NCBI GenBank assembly: GCA_021848345.1
Contig: JAJZUV010000003.1
Location: forward strand, 62,001 to 126,000
Direction: 5' to 3'
DNA from: Pseudomonadota bacterium
GTDB taxonomy: Bacteria; Pseudomonadota; Gammaproteobacteria; Burkholderiales; Burkholderiaceae_C
Length of the DNA: 64,000 bases
The notes below the pieces were generated by a model that did no database searches, was not told the origin of the DNA, and was given only the letters and a program-made list of their open reading frames with translations. Made by a program: the position numbers and the translations under genes. Below are positions 37,999 to 46,707 of this stretch, one piece after another (the first letter of the stretch is position 1; each line of letters opens with the position of its first letter).

Positions 37999-38550
37999 AT
38001 GCACGACACCCGCCTGCAGGTCGACAAGCGCATCCCGGGCGGCCGGGGCCTGGCGCGCACGCTGCTGGAGCGCGCCGCGGTGCTGTGCCTGGACTGGGAC
38101 ACCCGCTCGCGCAGCCGCTTCGGCGCGCGCGACAGCCGGGGCCGCGAACTCGCGGTGTTCCTGCCGCGCGGCAGCGTGCTGCGCGACGGCGATGCGCTGG
38201 TCGGCGCCGACGGCTCGCTGCTGCGCGTGCAGGCCGCCGCGCAGCCGGTGCTGCAGGTGCGCGCAGACGATGCACTGACGCTGCTGCGTGCCGCCTACCA
38301 CCTGGGCAACCGCCACGTGCCCCTGCAGATCGGCCCGGATCTGCTGCAACTCGAGCCCGACCCGGTACTGGCCGACATGCTGCGGCGCATGGGTCTCGAG
38401 GTAGGCGAGACGCTAGCCGCCTTCGAGCCCGAGGCGGGAGCCTACGACGCTGCGGCTGCCGGTCACGGTCACGGTCACGGTCACGGTCACGGTCACGGTC
38501 ACGGTCACGACCACAAGCACGAGCACGAGCACGGACATGGACACGACTGA
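37999..38550 (+). CDS. ureE: urease accessory protein UreE with His-rich tail
   Basis: 183 residues. The N-terminal peptide-binding domain (LTLLRAAYHLGNRHVPLQIG holds the central metal-binding His) is followed by a tail starting near residue 155 that is almost wholly Gly-His, then Asp/Lys/Glu-His. UreE is the nickel metallochaperone; the tail should store or buffer Ni. It is encoded largely by eight tandem GGTCAC units. It starts 4 bp after ureC and overlaps ureF by 14 nt. Confidence 0.95.
   Translation: MHDTRLQVDKRIPGGRGLARTLLERAAVLCLDWDTRSRSRFGARDSRGRELAVFLPRGSVLRDGDALVGADGSLLRVQAAAQPVLQVRADDALTLLRAAYHLGNRHVPLQIGPDLLQLEPDPVLADMLRRMGLEVGETLAAFEPEAGAYDAAAAGHGHGHGHGHGHGHGHDHKHEHEHGHGHD
38461..38508 (+). 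repeat. (GGTCAC)8 hexanucleotide array in ureE
   Basis: Eight exact in-frame copies, each coding Gly-His. Being a multiple of three, slippage would change tail length by two residues per unit without breaking the frame, so nickel-binding capacity may vary between strains. Confidence 0.9.
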
Positions 38551-39262
38551 GGCCGTGCCGCGGGCGCCCGAACCCGGTGTTCCCGCGCCGGAAATGGCGA
38601 TGATGTGGCTGTCGTCCCCGGCGCTACCCGTCGGCGGCTTCAGCTATTCCGAGGGCCTGGAAGCCGCGGTCGACGCGGGCATCGTGCTCGACGAGGCCGG
38701 CGCGCTGCGCTGGCTGCGCGGCCAGCTGCAACTGGTGCTGGCGCGCGGCGAACTGCCGGCCGCCGCGCGCGCCCATGCGGCATGGCGCGCCGGGGACCTG
38801 CAGGCCCTGCGCGAGGTGCAGTCCTGGGTACTGGCCACCCGCGAGAGCGCCGAGCTGCGCCTGCAAAGCCAGCAGATGGGGCGCTCGATGCTGGACTGGC
38901 TGGCGCGCCTGCTGCCCGGGCACGCGCTGCTCGAGCGCGCCGCGCGACTCGGCGCCGCGCCCTGCTGGCCGGTGGGTTTCGCGCTCGGCGCCTGCGCGCT
39001 CGAACTGGACGCCCGACGCTGCCTGCAGGCGCTGGGATTCGCCTGGCTGGACAACCAGGTGCAGGCGGCACTGCGCGCCGTGCCGCTGGGACAGAGCAGC
39101 GGACAGCGCCTGTTGCACGCGCTGTCGCAGGACCTGCCGGCCGCGGTGGAGGGCGCGCTGGAACTGCGCGACCGGCCCGCGCAATGGCAGAGTTTTTCCC
39201 CCATGCTGGCCGTGCTCAGCGCGCGCCACGAAACCCAGTATTCCCGACTGTTCCGATCCTGA
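38537..39262 (+). CDS. ureF: urease accessory protein UreF
   Basis: 241 residues, all-helical. The family signature [20 protein letters not shown] is at about residue 25, and LNQ-like end motif is replaced by the usual [13 protein letters not shown] close. UreF binds UreD-urease and UreG and gates nickel transfer. The first 20 residues (Pro/Glu-rich) come from the overlap with ureE. It is followed 7 bp later by ureG. Confidence 0.95.
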   Translation: MDTTEAVPRAPEPGVPAPEMAMMWLSSPALPVGGFSYSEGLEAAVDAGIVLDEAGALRWLRGQLQLVLARGELPAAARAHAAWRAGDLQALREVQSWVLATRESAELRLQSQQMGRSMLDWLARLLPGHALLERAARLGAAPCWPVGFALGACALELDARRCLQALGFAWLDNQVQAALRAVPLGQSSGQRLLHALSQDLPAAVEGALELRDRPAQWQSFSPMLAVLSARHETQYSRLFRS

Positions 39263-39269
39263 GCCCGCC

Positions 39270-39980
<711 letters not shown>

Positions 39981-39990
39981 ACGCTCCTCG

Positions 39991-40030
39991 GGAAGAGCCG
40001 GGCCCGTGCATGCACGGGCCCGGTTCTTCC
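39991..40030. terminator. bidirectional terminator between ureG and ureD
   Basis: A 40-nt palindrome with arms of 20 bases (GGAAGAGCCGGGCCCGTGCA and its near-exact complement, one G-T pair). It occupies the 54-bp convergent gap, so it can serve both ureG and ureD transcripts. There is no long T tract, as common in GC-rich genomes. Confidence 0.78.
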
Positions 40031-40034
40031 GGCA

Positions 40035-40895
40035 TCAAGTGTTCCACACGCGGGGCGCGCAGGCCGGCAGGCCCCAGGCCTGGGTGCGCCAGGCGGCCCA
40101 GACGGTTCGCAGCAATTGCGCCACCGGCTCGATGCGCTGGGCCATCACCCGCAGCACCAGCACCCCGGGCTGCGGCGACGTGACCCCGGCGCGCACGCCT
40201 TCGGGCGGCGACGCCACCAGGGCCCGCGCGGTCTCCAGCAGCGCCTCGCGCCGCGCGGCGACCAGCGGCGTGCCGGCGGCCAGCAGCAGGGTGCCCATCG
40301 CCGCCCGGCCGTCCAGGCCGCCCGGAGCTTCGCGCAGCACGCGGTCGGCACCGTCGATGCGCCCGCGTTCCAGCCACACGCCGGGAATCTCCAGGTGCTG
40401 GGTGAAGCTGCCGTGTGCGAACAGGTCGCCGGCGGCCGGCCGGCCCAGCGCGAGCATGTCCCAGGCCAGCATCTCGGCTCCCGGGGCCAGCTCGAACACG
40501 GCGCGGTTCTCGGCGATGCAATCCTCGTAGGCCAGACTTTCCAGCGGCAGCCACTCCAGGCGCGCGCCTTCGGCCACCCGCGCGTGCAGCGTCTGCGACG
40601 CGGTACCTCCGAGGCTGCGGTAGAAGCGCGTGGCGCCGGGGGTGGTGAGCAGGGCATGCGAGCCCGGCTGGAGTTCGAGCTCCATGCGCACGCTGTCGCC
40701 GCCGGCCATGCCGGCCGGCGGATGCACCAGCACGTGATGGCACACCGCGTCCCCCTCGGGATACAGCGCGGCCAGCACGCGCAGCGCGCCTTCGTGCAGG
40801 TGCCAGGCACGCGTGCGCCCCTGTTCGTGGACGTAGCGCAATTGCAGGCGCGAGGCCCAGCCGGCGCCGGCCTGGGGAAGGACGAGGTCGTGCAT
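40035..40895 (-). CDS. ureD: urease accessory protein UreD, displaced
   Basis: 286 residues. Family blocks VLVHPPAGMAGGDSVRMELE, LLTTPGATRFYRS, LEWLPLESLAYEDC and LAWDMLALGRPA are all present. UreD is the scaffold that holds UreF/UreG on apo-urease during nickel insertion. It is unusual in position: after ureG and on the opposite strand, not ahead of ureA. It starts 7 bp behind the DUF4197 gene, so it is probably transcribed from that gene's promoter, apart from the ure operon. Confidence 0.95.
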   Translation of the reverse strand: MHDLVLPQAGAGWASRLQLRYVHEQGRTRAWHLHEGALRVLAALYPEGDAVCHHVLVHPPAGMAGGDSVRMELELQPGSHALLTTPGATRFYRSLGGTASQTLHARVAEGARLEWLPLESLAYEDCIAENRAVFELAPGAEMLAWDMLALGRPAAGDLFAHGSFTQHLEIPGVWLERGRIDGADRVLREAPGGLDGRAAMGTLLLAAGTPLVAARREALLETARALVASPPEGVRAGVTSPQPGVLVLRVMAQRIEPVAQLLRTVWAAWRTQAWGLPACAPRVWNT

Positions 40896-40902
40896 GGGCG
40901 CC

Positions 40903-41736
40903 TCAGCCTCCCCGCACCGCGCCGAACACCTTGCGCACCAGCGCCGAGCCGGCGGCCGCCGGGTTGGCGCGGATGGATTGCTCCTCGTCGCCGATCGCCT
41001 GGTACAGGCGATCCAGCGCCTGCTGGGTCACGTACTGGTCGATGCTGGCCTGGTCCTGCTTGACCAGGCCGAAGCGCGCCGCCTGCGAGGCATAGCGGTC
41101 GTAGGTCTGCGCCAGGCCCACCTTGCGCGTCTGCTGGTGCACGATGGGCAGGAAGCTGCGCTGCAACTGCGCCTGGGTCTTGGCGCGGAAGTAGTCGGTG
41201 GCGGCGTGGTCGCCGCCGGTGAGAATGTTCTTCGCATCGGTGATGGTCATCTGGCGCACCGCCGACACCAGCAGCGAGCGGGCCTCGGGCACCGCCGCCT
41301 CGGCGGCGCGGTTCATCGCCAGCTGCAGCGCGTCGGCCTGCGCGCCCAGCCCCGCCATGCGCATCAGGCTGGAAGCCTGCTCGAGCGCCGGCGGCAACGG
41401 GATGCGCCATTGCGGACTGCCCCAGAATCCATCGCGGCGCCCCAGCGTGGACACCGCCACGTCCACGCCGCGACCCAGCGCATCCTTCAGCCCCTGGCCC
41501 ACCTGGCCCTCGCTGAGCGCGCCCAGCGCGGGGCCGGTGCCGACCGGCGCGGCGATCCCGCCGCCCTGGGCGGCGCTGCCCGCGAGCCCGCCCGGAAGCC
41601 CGCCCGGCAGGGCTCCCCCGAGCTGCTTCTGCAGTTGTCCGAGATCGAAACTCCAGGCGCTGGCCGCCGGCCAGGCGCAGGCCGCGCCCAGCACTCCGAG
41701 CAGCCACGCGCGGCGCGCGCGTCCCCAAGACCTCAT
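40903..41736 (-). CDS. DUF4197 domain exported protein
   Basis: 277 residues. An Arg-rich start and a hydrophobic run (AWLLGVLGAACAWPAASAWS) make a signal peptide. After a Gly-rich linker, the DUF4197 core is clear: ALGRGVDVAVSTLGRRDGFW, IPLPPALEQASSLMRMAGLG, MNRAAEAAVPEARSLLVSAV, ILTGGDHAATDYFRAKT, and the end GDEEQSIRANPAAAGSALVRKVFG. The family is widespread in Gram-negative bacteria and has no known role. Here it leads ureD by 7 bp. Whether this placement means more than shared transcription is open. Confidence 0.88.
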   Translation of the reverse strand: MRSWGRARRAWLLGVLGAACAWPAASAWSFDLGQLQKQLGGALPGGLPGGLAGSAAQGGGIAAPVGTGPALGALSEGQVGQGLKDALGRGVDVAVSTLGRRDGFWGSPQWRIPLPPALEQASSLMRMAGLGAQADALQLAMNRAAEAAVPEARSLLVSAVRQMTITDAKNILTGGDHAATDYFRAKTQAQLQRSFLPIVHQQTRKVGLAQTYDRYASQAARFGLVKQDQASIDQYVTQQALDRLYQAIGDEEQSIRANPAAAGSALVRKVFGAVRGG

Positions 41737-41818
41737 CGCATGCTCCCCGGCGCGCTCCCGCCCGCGGCAGGCCGGCGCGCCCTACCCGGACATTGTGACT
41801 CAGCGCGCGTGGCTGCGA

Positions 41819-43498
41819 TCAGTCGTCCTCGCGGAATTCCAGCTCGCGCATCCCGCCGCCCTCGCGCCCGAGTTCGCGCTTGCGCAGCTCGACGCGACGG
41901 ATCTTGCCCGACAGGGTCTTGGGCAGCTCGGCGAATTCGATCACGCGGATGCGCTTGTACGGCGCCAGGCGCTCGCGCGCGAAACGCAGGATGTCCAGCG
42001 CCAGTTCGCGACTGGGCTGCACCCCGGCGCGCAGCGCGACCACCGCCTTGGGCACCGCCGCGCGGATCGGGTCCGGCGCCGGCACCACCGCCGCCTCGGC
42101 CACCGCGTCGTGCTCGATGAGCACGCTCTCCAGCTCGAAGGGGCTGATGCGGTAGTCGGAGGCCTTGAACACGTCGTCCGCGCGCCCGACGTAGCTGAAA
42201 TAGCCGTCGGCGTCGCGACTGGCCACGTCGGAGGTGTGATAGTTGCCGCCGCGACAGGCCTCGGCGGTCTTGTCGGACTGGCCTTCGTAGCCCAGCATCA
42301 GTCCCAGCGGGCGCTGGTTCAGGTCCAGCGACACCTCGCCGTCCGCGGCCGCCCGATCGTCGGCATCGAGCAGCACCACCCGATACCCGGGCAGCGGCCG
42401 CCCCATCGAACCCGGCTTGACCGGCTGGCCGGGCGTGTTGCCGATGATCGCGGTGGTCTCGGTCTGGCCGTAGCCGTCGCGGATGGTGATGCCCCAGGCC
42501 CGGCGCACGCTCTCGATCACCTCGGGGTTGAGCGGCTCGCCCGCGCCGACCAGTTCGCGCAGCGAGACCTTCCAGCGCGCCAGGTCCTGCAGGATCAGCA
42601 TGCGCCACACCGTCGGCGGCGCGCACAGCGAACTCACGCCGTGGCGCTGCAGCGCGTCCAGCACCGCGCAGGCGTCGAAGCGCGCGTAGTTGAAGATGAA
42701 CACCGTGGCGCCGGCGTTCCAGGGCGCGAAAAAGCAGCTCCACGCATGCTTGGCCCAGCCCGGCGAGCTGATGTTCCAGTGCACGTCGCCGGGGCGCAGG
42801 CCGATCCAGTACATGGTCGACAGATGCCCCACCGGATAGCTCTGGTGGCTGTGCAGCACCAGCTTGGGACGCGACGTGGTGCCGGAGGTGAAGTACAGCA
42901 GCAGCGGGTCGTCCGCGCGGGTCGGAGCGTCCGCCGCGAAGTCCTCCGGCGCCGCGCGCGAGGCCTCGTAGGACAGCCATCCGGGCGCCTCGCCGCCGAC
43001 CACCACGCGGGTGTAGGCGCCGTCGAAGGCGGCGAAGCGCTGCACCGCCGGGGCGCTGCAGATCACGTGGCGCACGGCGCCGCGCTCGAAGCGGTCGCGC
43101 AGGTCGTCCACGCTGACCAGCGTGGTGGTGGGCACGATCACCGCCCCCAGCTTGATGCACGCCAGCATGCATTCCCACAGCGCCACCTCGTTGGGCAGCA
43201 GCAGCAGCACGCGGTCGCCGCGGCGCACGCCCAGGCCGCGCAACCAGTTGGCCACCTGCGACGAACGCCGGGACATGTGCTCGAAACTCAGCTTGTCCTC
43301 GCGCCCGTCCTCGTCGACGATCCACAGCGCGGGCGCCTGGTTGCCGCGCGCCATGGGGTCGAAGTAGTCCAGCGCCCAGTTGAAATGCTCTAGCCGCGGC
43401 CAGCGGAAACCGGCGTAGGCGGCGGCGTAGTCGCTGCGGTGACGCAGCAGGAAATCCCGCGCCTGCAGGAAGGCCTGCGCGGACGGACTTTCGCTCAT
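41819..43498 (-). CDS. AMP-binding acyl-CoA synthetase, medium-chain/aromatic type
   Basis: 559 residues. The adenylation motif LLLYFTSGTTSRPKLVLHSH, the acyl-site motif DGYGQTETTAIIGN, and the C-terminal PKTLSGKIRRVELR with catalytic Lys are intact. The N-terminal region (RLEHFNWALDYFDPMARGN) resembles medium-chain and benzoate-type CoA ligases rather than FadD. It should activate a carboxylic acid to its CoA thioester with ATP. Divergent from a second ligase gene across 164 bp; both may serve the same degradative route. The substrate is not readable. Confidence 0.88.
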   Translation of the reverse strand: MSESPSAQAFLQARDFLLRHRSDYAAAYAGFRWPRLEHFNWALDYFDPMARGNQAPALWIVDEDGREDKLSFEHMSRRSSQVANWLRGLGVRRGDRVLLLLPNEVALWECMLACIKLGAVIVPTTTLVSVDDLRDRFERGAVRHVICSAPAVQRFAAFDGAYTRVVVGGEAPGWLSYEASRAAPEDFAADAPTRADDPLLLYFTSGTTSRPKLVLHSHQSYPVGHLSTMYWIGLRPGDVHWNISSPGWAKHAWSCFFAPWNAGATVFIFNYARFDACAVLDALQRHGVSSLCAPPTVWRMLILQDLARWKVSLRELVGAGEPLNPEVIESVRRAWGITIRDGYGQTETTAIIGNTPGQPVKPGSMGRPLPGYRVVLLDADDRAAADGEVSLDLNQRPLGLMLGYEGQSDKTAEACRGGNYHTSDVASRDADGYFSYVGRADDVFKASDYRISPFELESVLIEHDAVAEAAVVPAPDPIRAAVPKAVVALRAGVQPSRELALDILRFARERLAPYKRIRVIEFAELPKTLSGKIRRVELRKRELGREGGGMRELEFREDD

Positions 43499-43662
43499 CG
43501 GTGTCTCCTCGCCTGTCACTCTTGGGGGGTATTGTGGTCCCCCGCGAGCGTAGCCGGCTTTGATGCGGCGCAGGACCCAGGGGCAACCCTTGTTGCCAAG
43601 CGACGCGCGCGCGACCCAGAATCGGCGCAGACTCTCCACGACGCCCCGACGAGGCCCTTGCG

Positions 43663-45225
43663 ATGACCATGCCCGCGCGCAGCCAGACCCTGTTCGACCT
43701 GCTGCAGCGCAGCGCGGCACGCCATCCGCAACGCCTGGCCATCGCCTGCGGGGATACGCAGTGGAGCTACGCGCAGTTCGCCGACGTGTGCGAGCGCCTG
43801 GCGCGCGGGCTGCACGCGCTGGGCGTGCAGCGCGGCAGCCACGTCGCGCTGCTGTCGCGCAACTCCCACGCTTTCGCGGCGATGCGTTTCGCGCTGGCGC
43901 GCCTGGGCGCGGTGCTGGTTCCGGTGAATTTCATGCTGGGAGCGGCCGAGGCGGGGTTCATCCTGCGCCACTCCGAGTCCATGCTGCTGGCCAGCGACAG
44001 CGAGTTCGCGCCGGTGGCGCGCGAAGCCGCGCGCGCAAGCTCGGTGCGCCACTTCGTGTGGCTCGAATCCGAACGCGCGAGCCAGCCGGCGCAGGGCATG
44101 ATCGACTGGACCGAGCTGTTGCGGGTGCAGGGCGAGGCTCCTCAACCCGCGCTGCAGGGGTCGGAGCCGGCGCAGATCGTCTACACCAGCGGCACCGAGT
44201 CGGCGCCCAAGGGCGCCGTGCTCAGCCACGAGGCCCTGCTTTGGGAGTACGTCAGTTGCGTGGTGGGGGCCGAGATCGCCTCCGACGACCTGCTGCTGCA
44301 CGCGCTGCCCCTGTTCCACTGCGCGCAGCTCGACGTGTTCCTGGGCCCGGCGGTGTACGTCGGGGCCAGCAACGTGATCACCGCGCAGCCCTCGCCGCAG
44401 AGCCTGCTGGCGCTGCTCGGGCGGCATCGCATCAGCTCCTTTTTCGCACCGCCCACGGTGTGGATCGGCCTGTTGCGCTGCGCGGACTTCGACACTACCG
44501 ACCTGGGCAGCCTGCGCAAGGGCTATTACGGCGCCTCGATCATGCCGGTGGCGGTGCTGCGCGAGCTGGCCGAGCGCCTGCCGCGGGTGCGGCTGTGGAA
44601 CCTGTACGGGCAGACCGAGATCGCGCCGCTGGCCACCTTGCTGCAACCCGAGGACCAGTTGCGCAAGCCGGGATCGGCCGGACGCGCGGCGCTGAACGTG
44701 CGCACCCGCGTGGTCGACGACCAGATGCGCGACGTCGCCCCCGGCGAGGTGGGCGAGATCGTGCACCGCTCGCCCCAGTTGATGAGCGGCTACTTCCGCG
44801 ACCAGGCCAAGACGGAGCAGGCCTTCGACGGCGGCTGGTTCCACTCCGGCGACCTCGGCACCCTGGACGACGAGGGCTATCTGTACGTGGTCGACCGCAA
44901 GAAGGACATGATCAAGACCGGCGGCGAGAACGTGGCCAGCCGCGAGGTCGAGGAATGCATCTACCTGCTGCCCCAGGTCAGCGAGGCGGCGGTGGTCGCG
45001 CTGCCCCATCCGCGCTGGATCGAGGCCGTCACCGCCTTCGTCGTGCTCAAGGCCGGGCAGCAGCTCGACGAGGCCGCGCTGATCGCCCATTGCGAAAGCC
45101 GCATGGCGCATTTCAAGGCGCCGAAGAAGGTGGTGTTCGTCGACGCCTTGCCCAAGAACCCCAGCGGCAAGCTGCTCAAGCGTCGCCTGCGCGACGAGCA
45201 CGCGGCGCTGTACCAGCAGGCTTGA
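43663..45225 (+). CDS. AMP-binding acyl-CoA synthetase, FadD-like
   Basis: 520 residues. The P-loop IVYTSGTESAPKGAVLSHEA is slightly variant (TESAPK where TTGxPK is usual). Other motifs are standard: LWNLYGQTEIAPLATLL, GWFHSGDLGTLDDEGYLYVV, DRKKDMIKTGGENVASREVE and a C-terminal NPSGKLLKRRLR with the catalytic Lys. It should form an acyl-CoA from a fatty or related acid. Divergent to the first ligase and convergent with the CoA-transferase (53-bp gap). Its neighbours suggest a shared organic-acid pathway; the substrate is unknown. Confidence 0.88.
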   Translation: MTMPARSQTLFDLLQRSAARHPQRLAIACGDTQWSYAQFADVCERLARGLHALGVQRGSHVALLSRNSHAFAAMRFALARLGAVLVPVNFMLGAAEAGFILRHSESMLLASDSEFAPVAREAARASSVRHFVWLESERASQPAQGMIDWTELLRVQGEAPQPALQGSEPAQIVYTSGTESAPKGAVLSHEALLWEYVSCVVGAEIASDDLLLHALPLFHCAQLDVFLGPAVYVGASNVITAQPSPQSLLALLGRHRISSFFAPPTVWIGLLRCADFDTTDLGSLRKGYYGASIMPVAVLRELAERLPRVRLWNLYGQTEIAPLATLLQPEDQLRKPGSAGRAALNVRTRVVDDQMRDVAPGEVGEIVHRSPQLMSGYFRDQAKTEQAFDGGWFHSGDLGTLDDEGYLYVVDRKKDMIKTGGENVASREVEECIYLLPQVSEAAVVALPHPRWIEAVTAFVVLKAGQQLDEAALIAHCESRMAHFKAPKKVVFVDALPKNPSGKLLKRRLRDEHAALYQQA

Positions 45226-45278
45226 GCAGGCCGCGGTACCCCCATCGCGAGACCCCTGCCGCGCCCCTGCCGCGCGCC

Positions 45279-46679
45279 TCAGGGCCAGCGCGCGGGCGAG
45301 CTGCCCAGTTCGGCCGCCGGCAGTTCCCAGCGCGTGTCCACGCCCTCGATGCTCCAGGGCGCGCGGACGCGCCGCGCCGGGCCCCAGGGGGTGTGCTCGA
45401 TCGCCGGCTCCAGGTCCGCCTCGCCCGACGCCGCGTGCGCCTCGCGGGGCTCGGGCGGCGGGGCGTCGAGCAGCAGGGCCGCGCTGCGCGCCAGCGACAG
45501 GCGCGCATGGGTGCCCACGCCGCGCAGCAGGCGCTGGCTCAGCGCGCGCAGCACCGCGGCCGCGACCAGGTAGCCGGTGGCGTGGTCCAGCGCCTGCACC
45601 GGCAGGGGCACCGGCCGGCTCGCGCCGGCATGGCGCATGCCGGCCTCGGCGATGCCGCAACTCATCTGCACCAGGCTGTCGAAGCCGCGCCGCGCCGCCC
45701 ACGGCCCGGCCCAGCCGTAGGCATCCAGGCACACGTCCACCAGGCCCGGGCGCAGCCCCTGGCGGGTCGCGGCGTCCAGGCCCAGCGCGTCCAGCGCGCC
45801 CGGGCGCAGGCCGTGCACGAACACGTCGGCAGCGCCCAGCAGTTGCTCGAAGGACTCCCGCCCCTGCGGGGTCTTCAGGTCCAGGCGCGCGCAGCGCTTG
45901 CCGCGGGTGACGTCGGGCACCACTCCGGGCTCCTCCCAGGAGGGAGGATCGATGCGCAGCACCGTGGCCCCCAGCCCCGCCAGCATGCGGGTGGACACGG
46001 GCCCCGCGAGCACGCGGGTCATGTCCAGCACCCGCAGGCCCCGCAAGGGACGGCCCGCGGCGGGCGACCAGGCGGCCGCCGCCGCGGGAAACTCCGTGCG
46101 CAGCACCAGCGGCTGCGCGCGCACCGCGGCGCCCTGCGCATGGGCGCTCCAGGCAGCCGCATCGCGCATCTGCGCGGCGCAGCCGCCCTGCTGCACCACC
46201 GCCTGCTCCAGTTCGACGCCCTTCCAGGCGGCCACCGCGGGAGCCGCCAGCACGGAGTCGGCCTGCGCTTGCAGGCCGAGCACGCGACAGGCCGCGGCGC
46301 GGTGATGCGGCGCGTTGCAATGCAGGCGGATCCAGCCGTCGGCGCAGGCGTAGTCGCCGGTCAGCGTGTCGCGCGCCGGCGGCGGTCGCCAGCCCTGCGG
46401 ACGCAGCGATTCGGCGAACCACAGCGCCGCCAGCCGACGGTCCACGCGCACGGCCGCGGCATCGCCCGCCTGCGCGCCCCCCCGTGCACCCGTCCCCAGG
46501 CCGTGCAGCTCGTCGGCCGCCAGCGCCGCGCAGGCCACCGCCGCGGCGGCGAAATCGCTGACCGCGAAGGCGCCGGGCAGCGCCCCTTCGCCTTGCAGGC
46601 GAAGGCGCTCCAGGCGCGCCGGGTCGCCGCCCAGCGCGGCCCACATCTGCGCGCTCAGGCCTCGCGCCAGCGCGAACAC
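45279..46679 (-). CDS. CaiB/BaiF family CoA-transferase with N-terminal extension
   Basis: 466 residues. The usual N-terminal block of family III CoA-transferases (LRGLRVLDMTRVLAGPVST) begins only at residue 212, followed by VLRIDPPSWEE, KRCARLDLKTPQGR and RRGFDSLVQMSCGIA. The 210 residues ahead contain GDYACADGWIRLHCN and HHRAAACRVLG, which resemble the C-terminal part of ordinary CaiB proteins. The order thus looks permuted. It should move CoA between carboxylates, with the Asp in or near the RRGFD/VCLDAYG part as nucleophile. It follows the MHS transporter gene by 28 bp. Substrate unknown. Confidence 0.82.
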   Translation of the reverse strand: MFALARGLSAQMWAALGGDPARLERLRLQGEGALPGAFAVSDFAAAAVACAALAADELHGLGTGARGGAQAGDAAAVRVDRRLAALWFAESLRPQGWRPPPARDTLTGDYACADGWIRLHCNAPHHRAAACRVLGLQAQADSVLAAPAVAAWKGVELEQAVVQQGGCAAQMRDAAAWSAHAQGAAVRAQPLVLRTEFPAAAAAWSPAAGRPLRGLRVLDMTRVLAGPVSTRMLAGLGATVLRIDPPSWEEPGVVPDVTRGKRCARLDLKTPQGRESFEQLLGAADVFVHGLRPGALDALGLDAATRQGLRPGLVDVCLDAYGWAGPWAARRGFDSLVQMSCGIAEAGMRHAGASRPVPLPVQALDHATGYLVAAAVLRALSQRLLRGVGTHARLSLARSAALLLDAPPPEPREAHAASGEADLEPAIEHTPWGPARRVRAPWSIEGVDTRWELPAAELGSSPARWP

Positions 46680-46707
46680 GGCGGCCGCCCCCGGGCTCCA
46701 GCGGGCC

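Noticed and set aside
38461-38550. CRISPR-like repeat array
   Set aside because: Units are 6 bp, contiguous and in frame with ureE; they encode the His tail.
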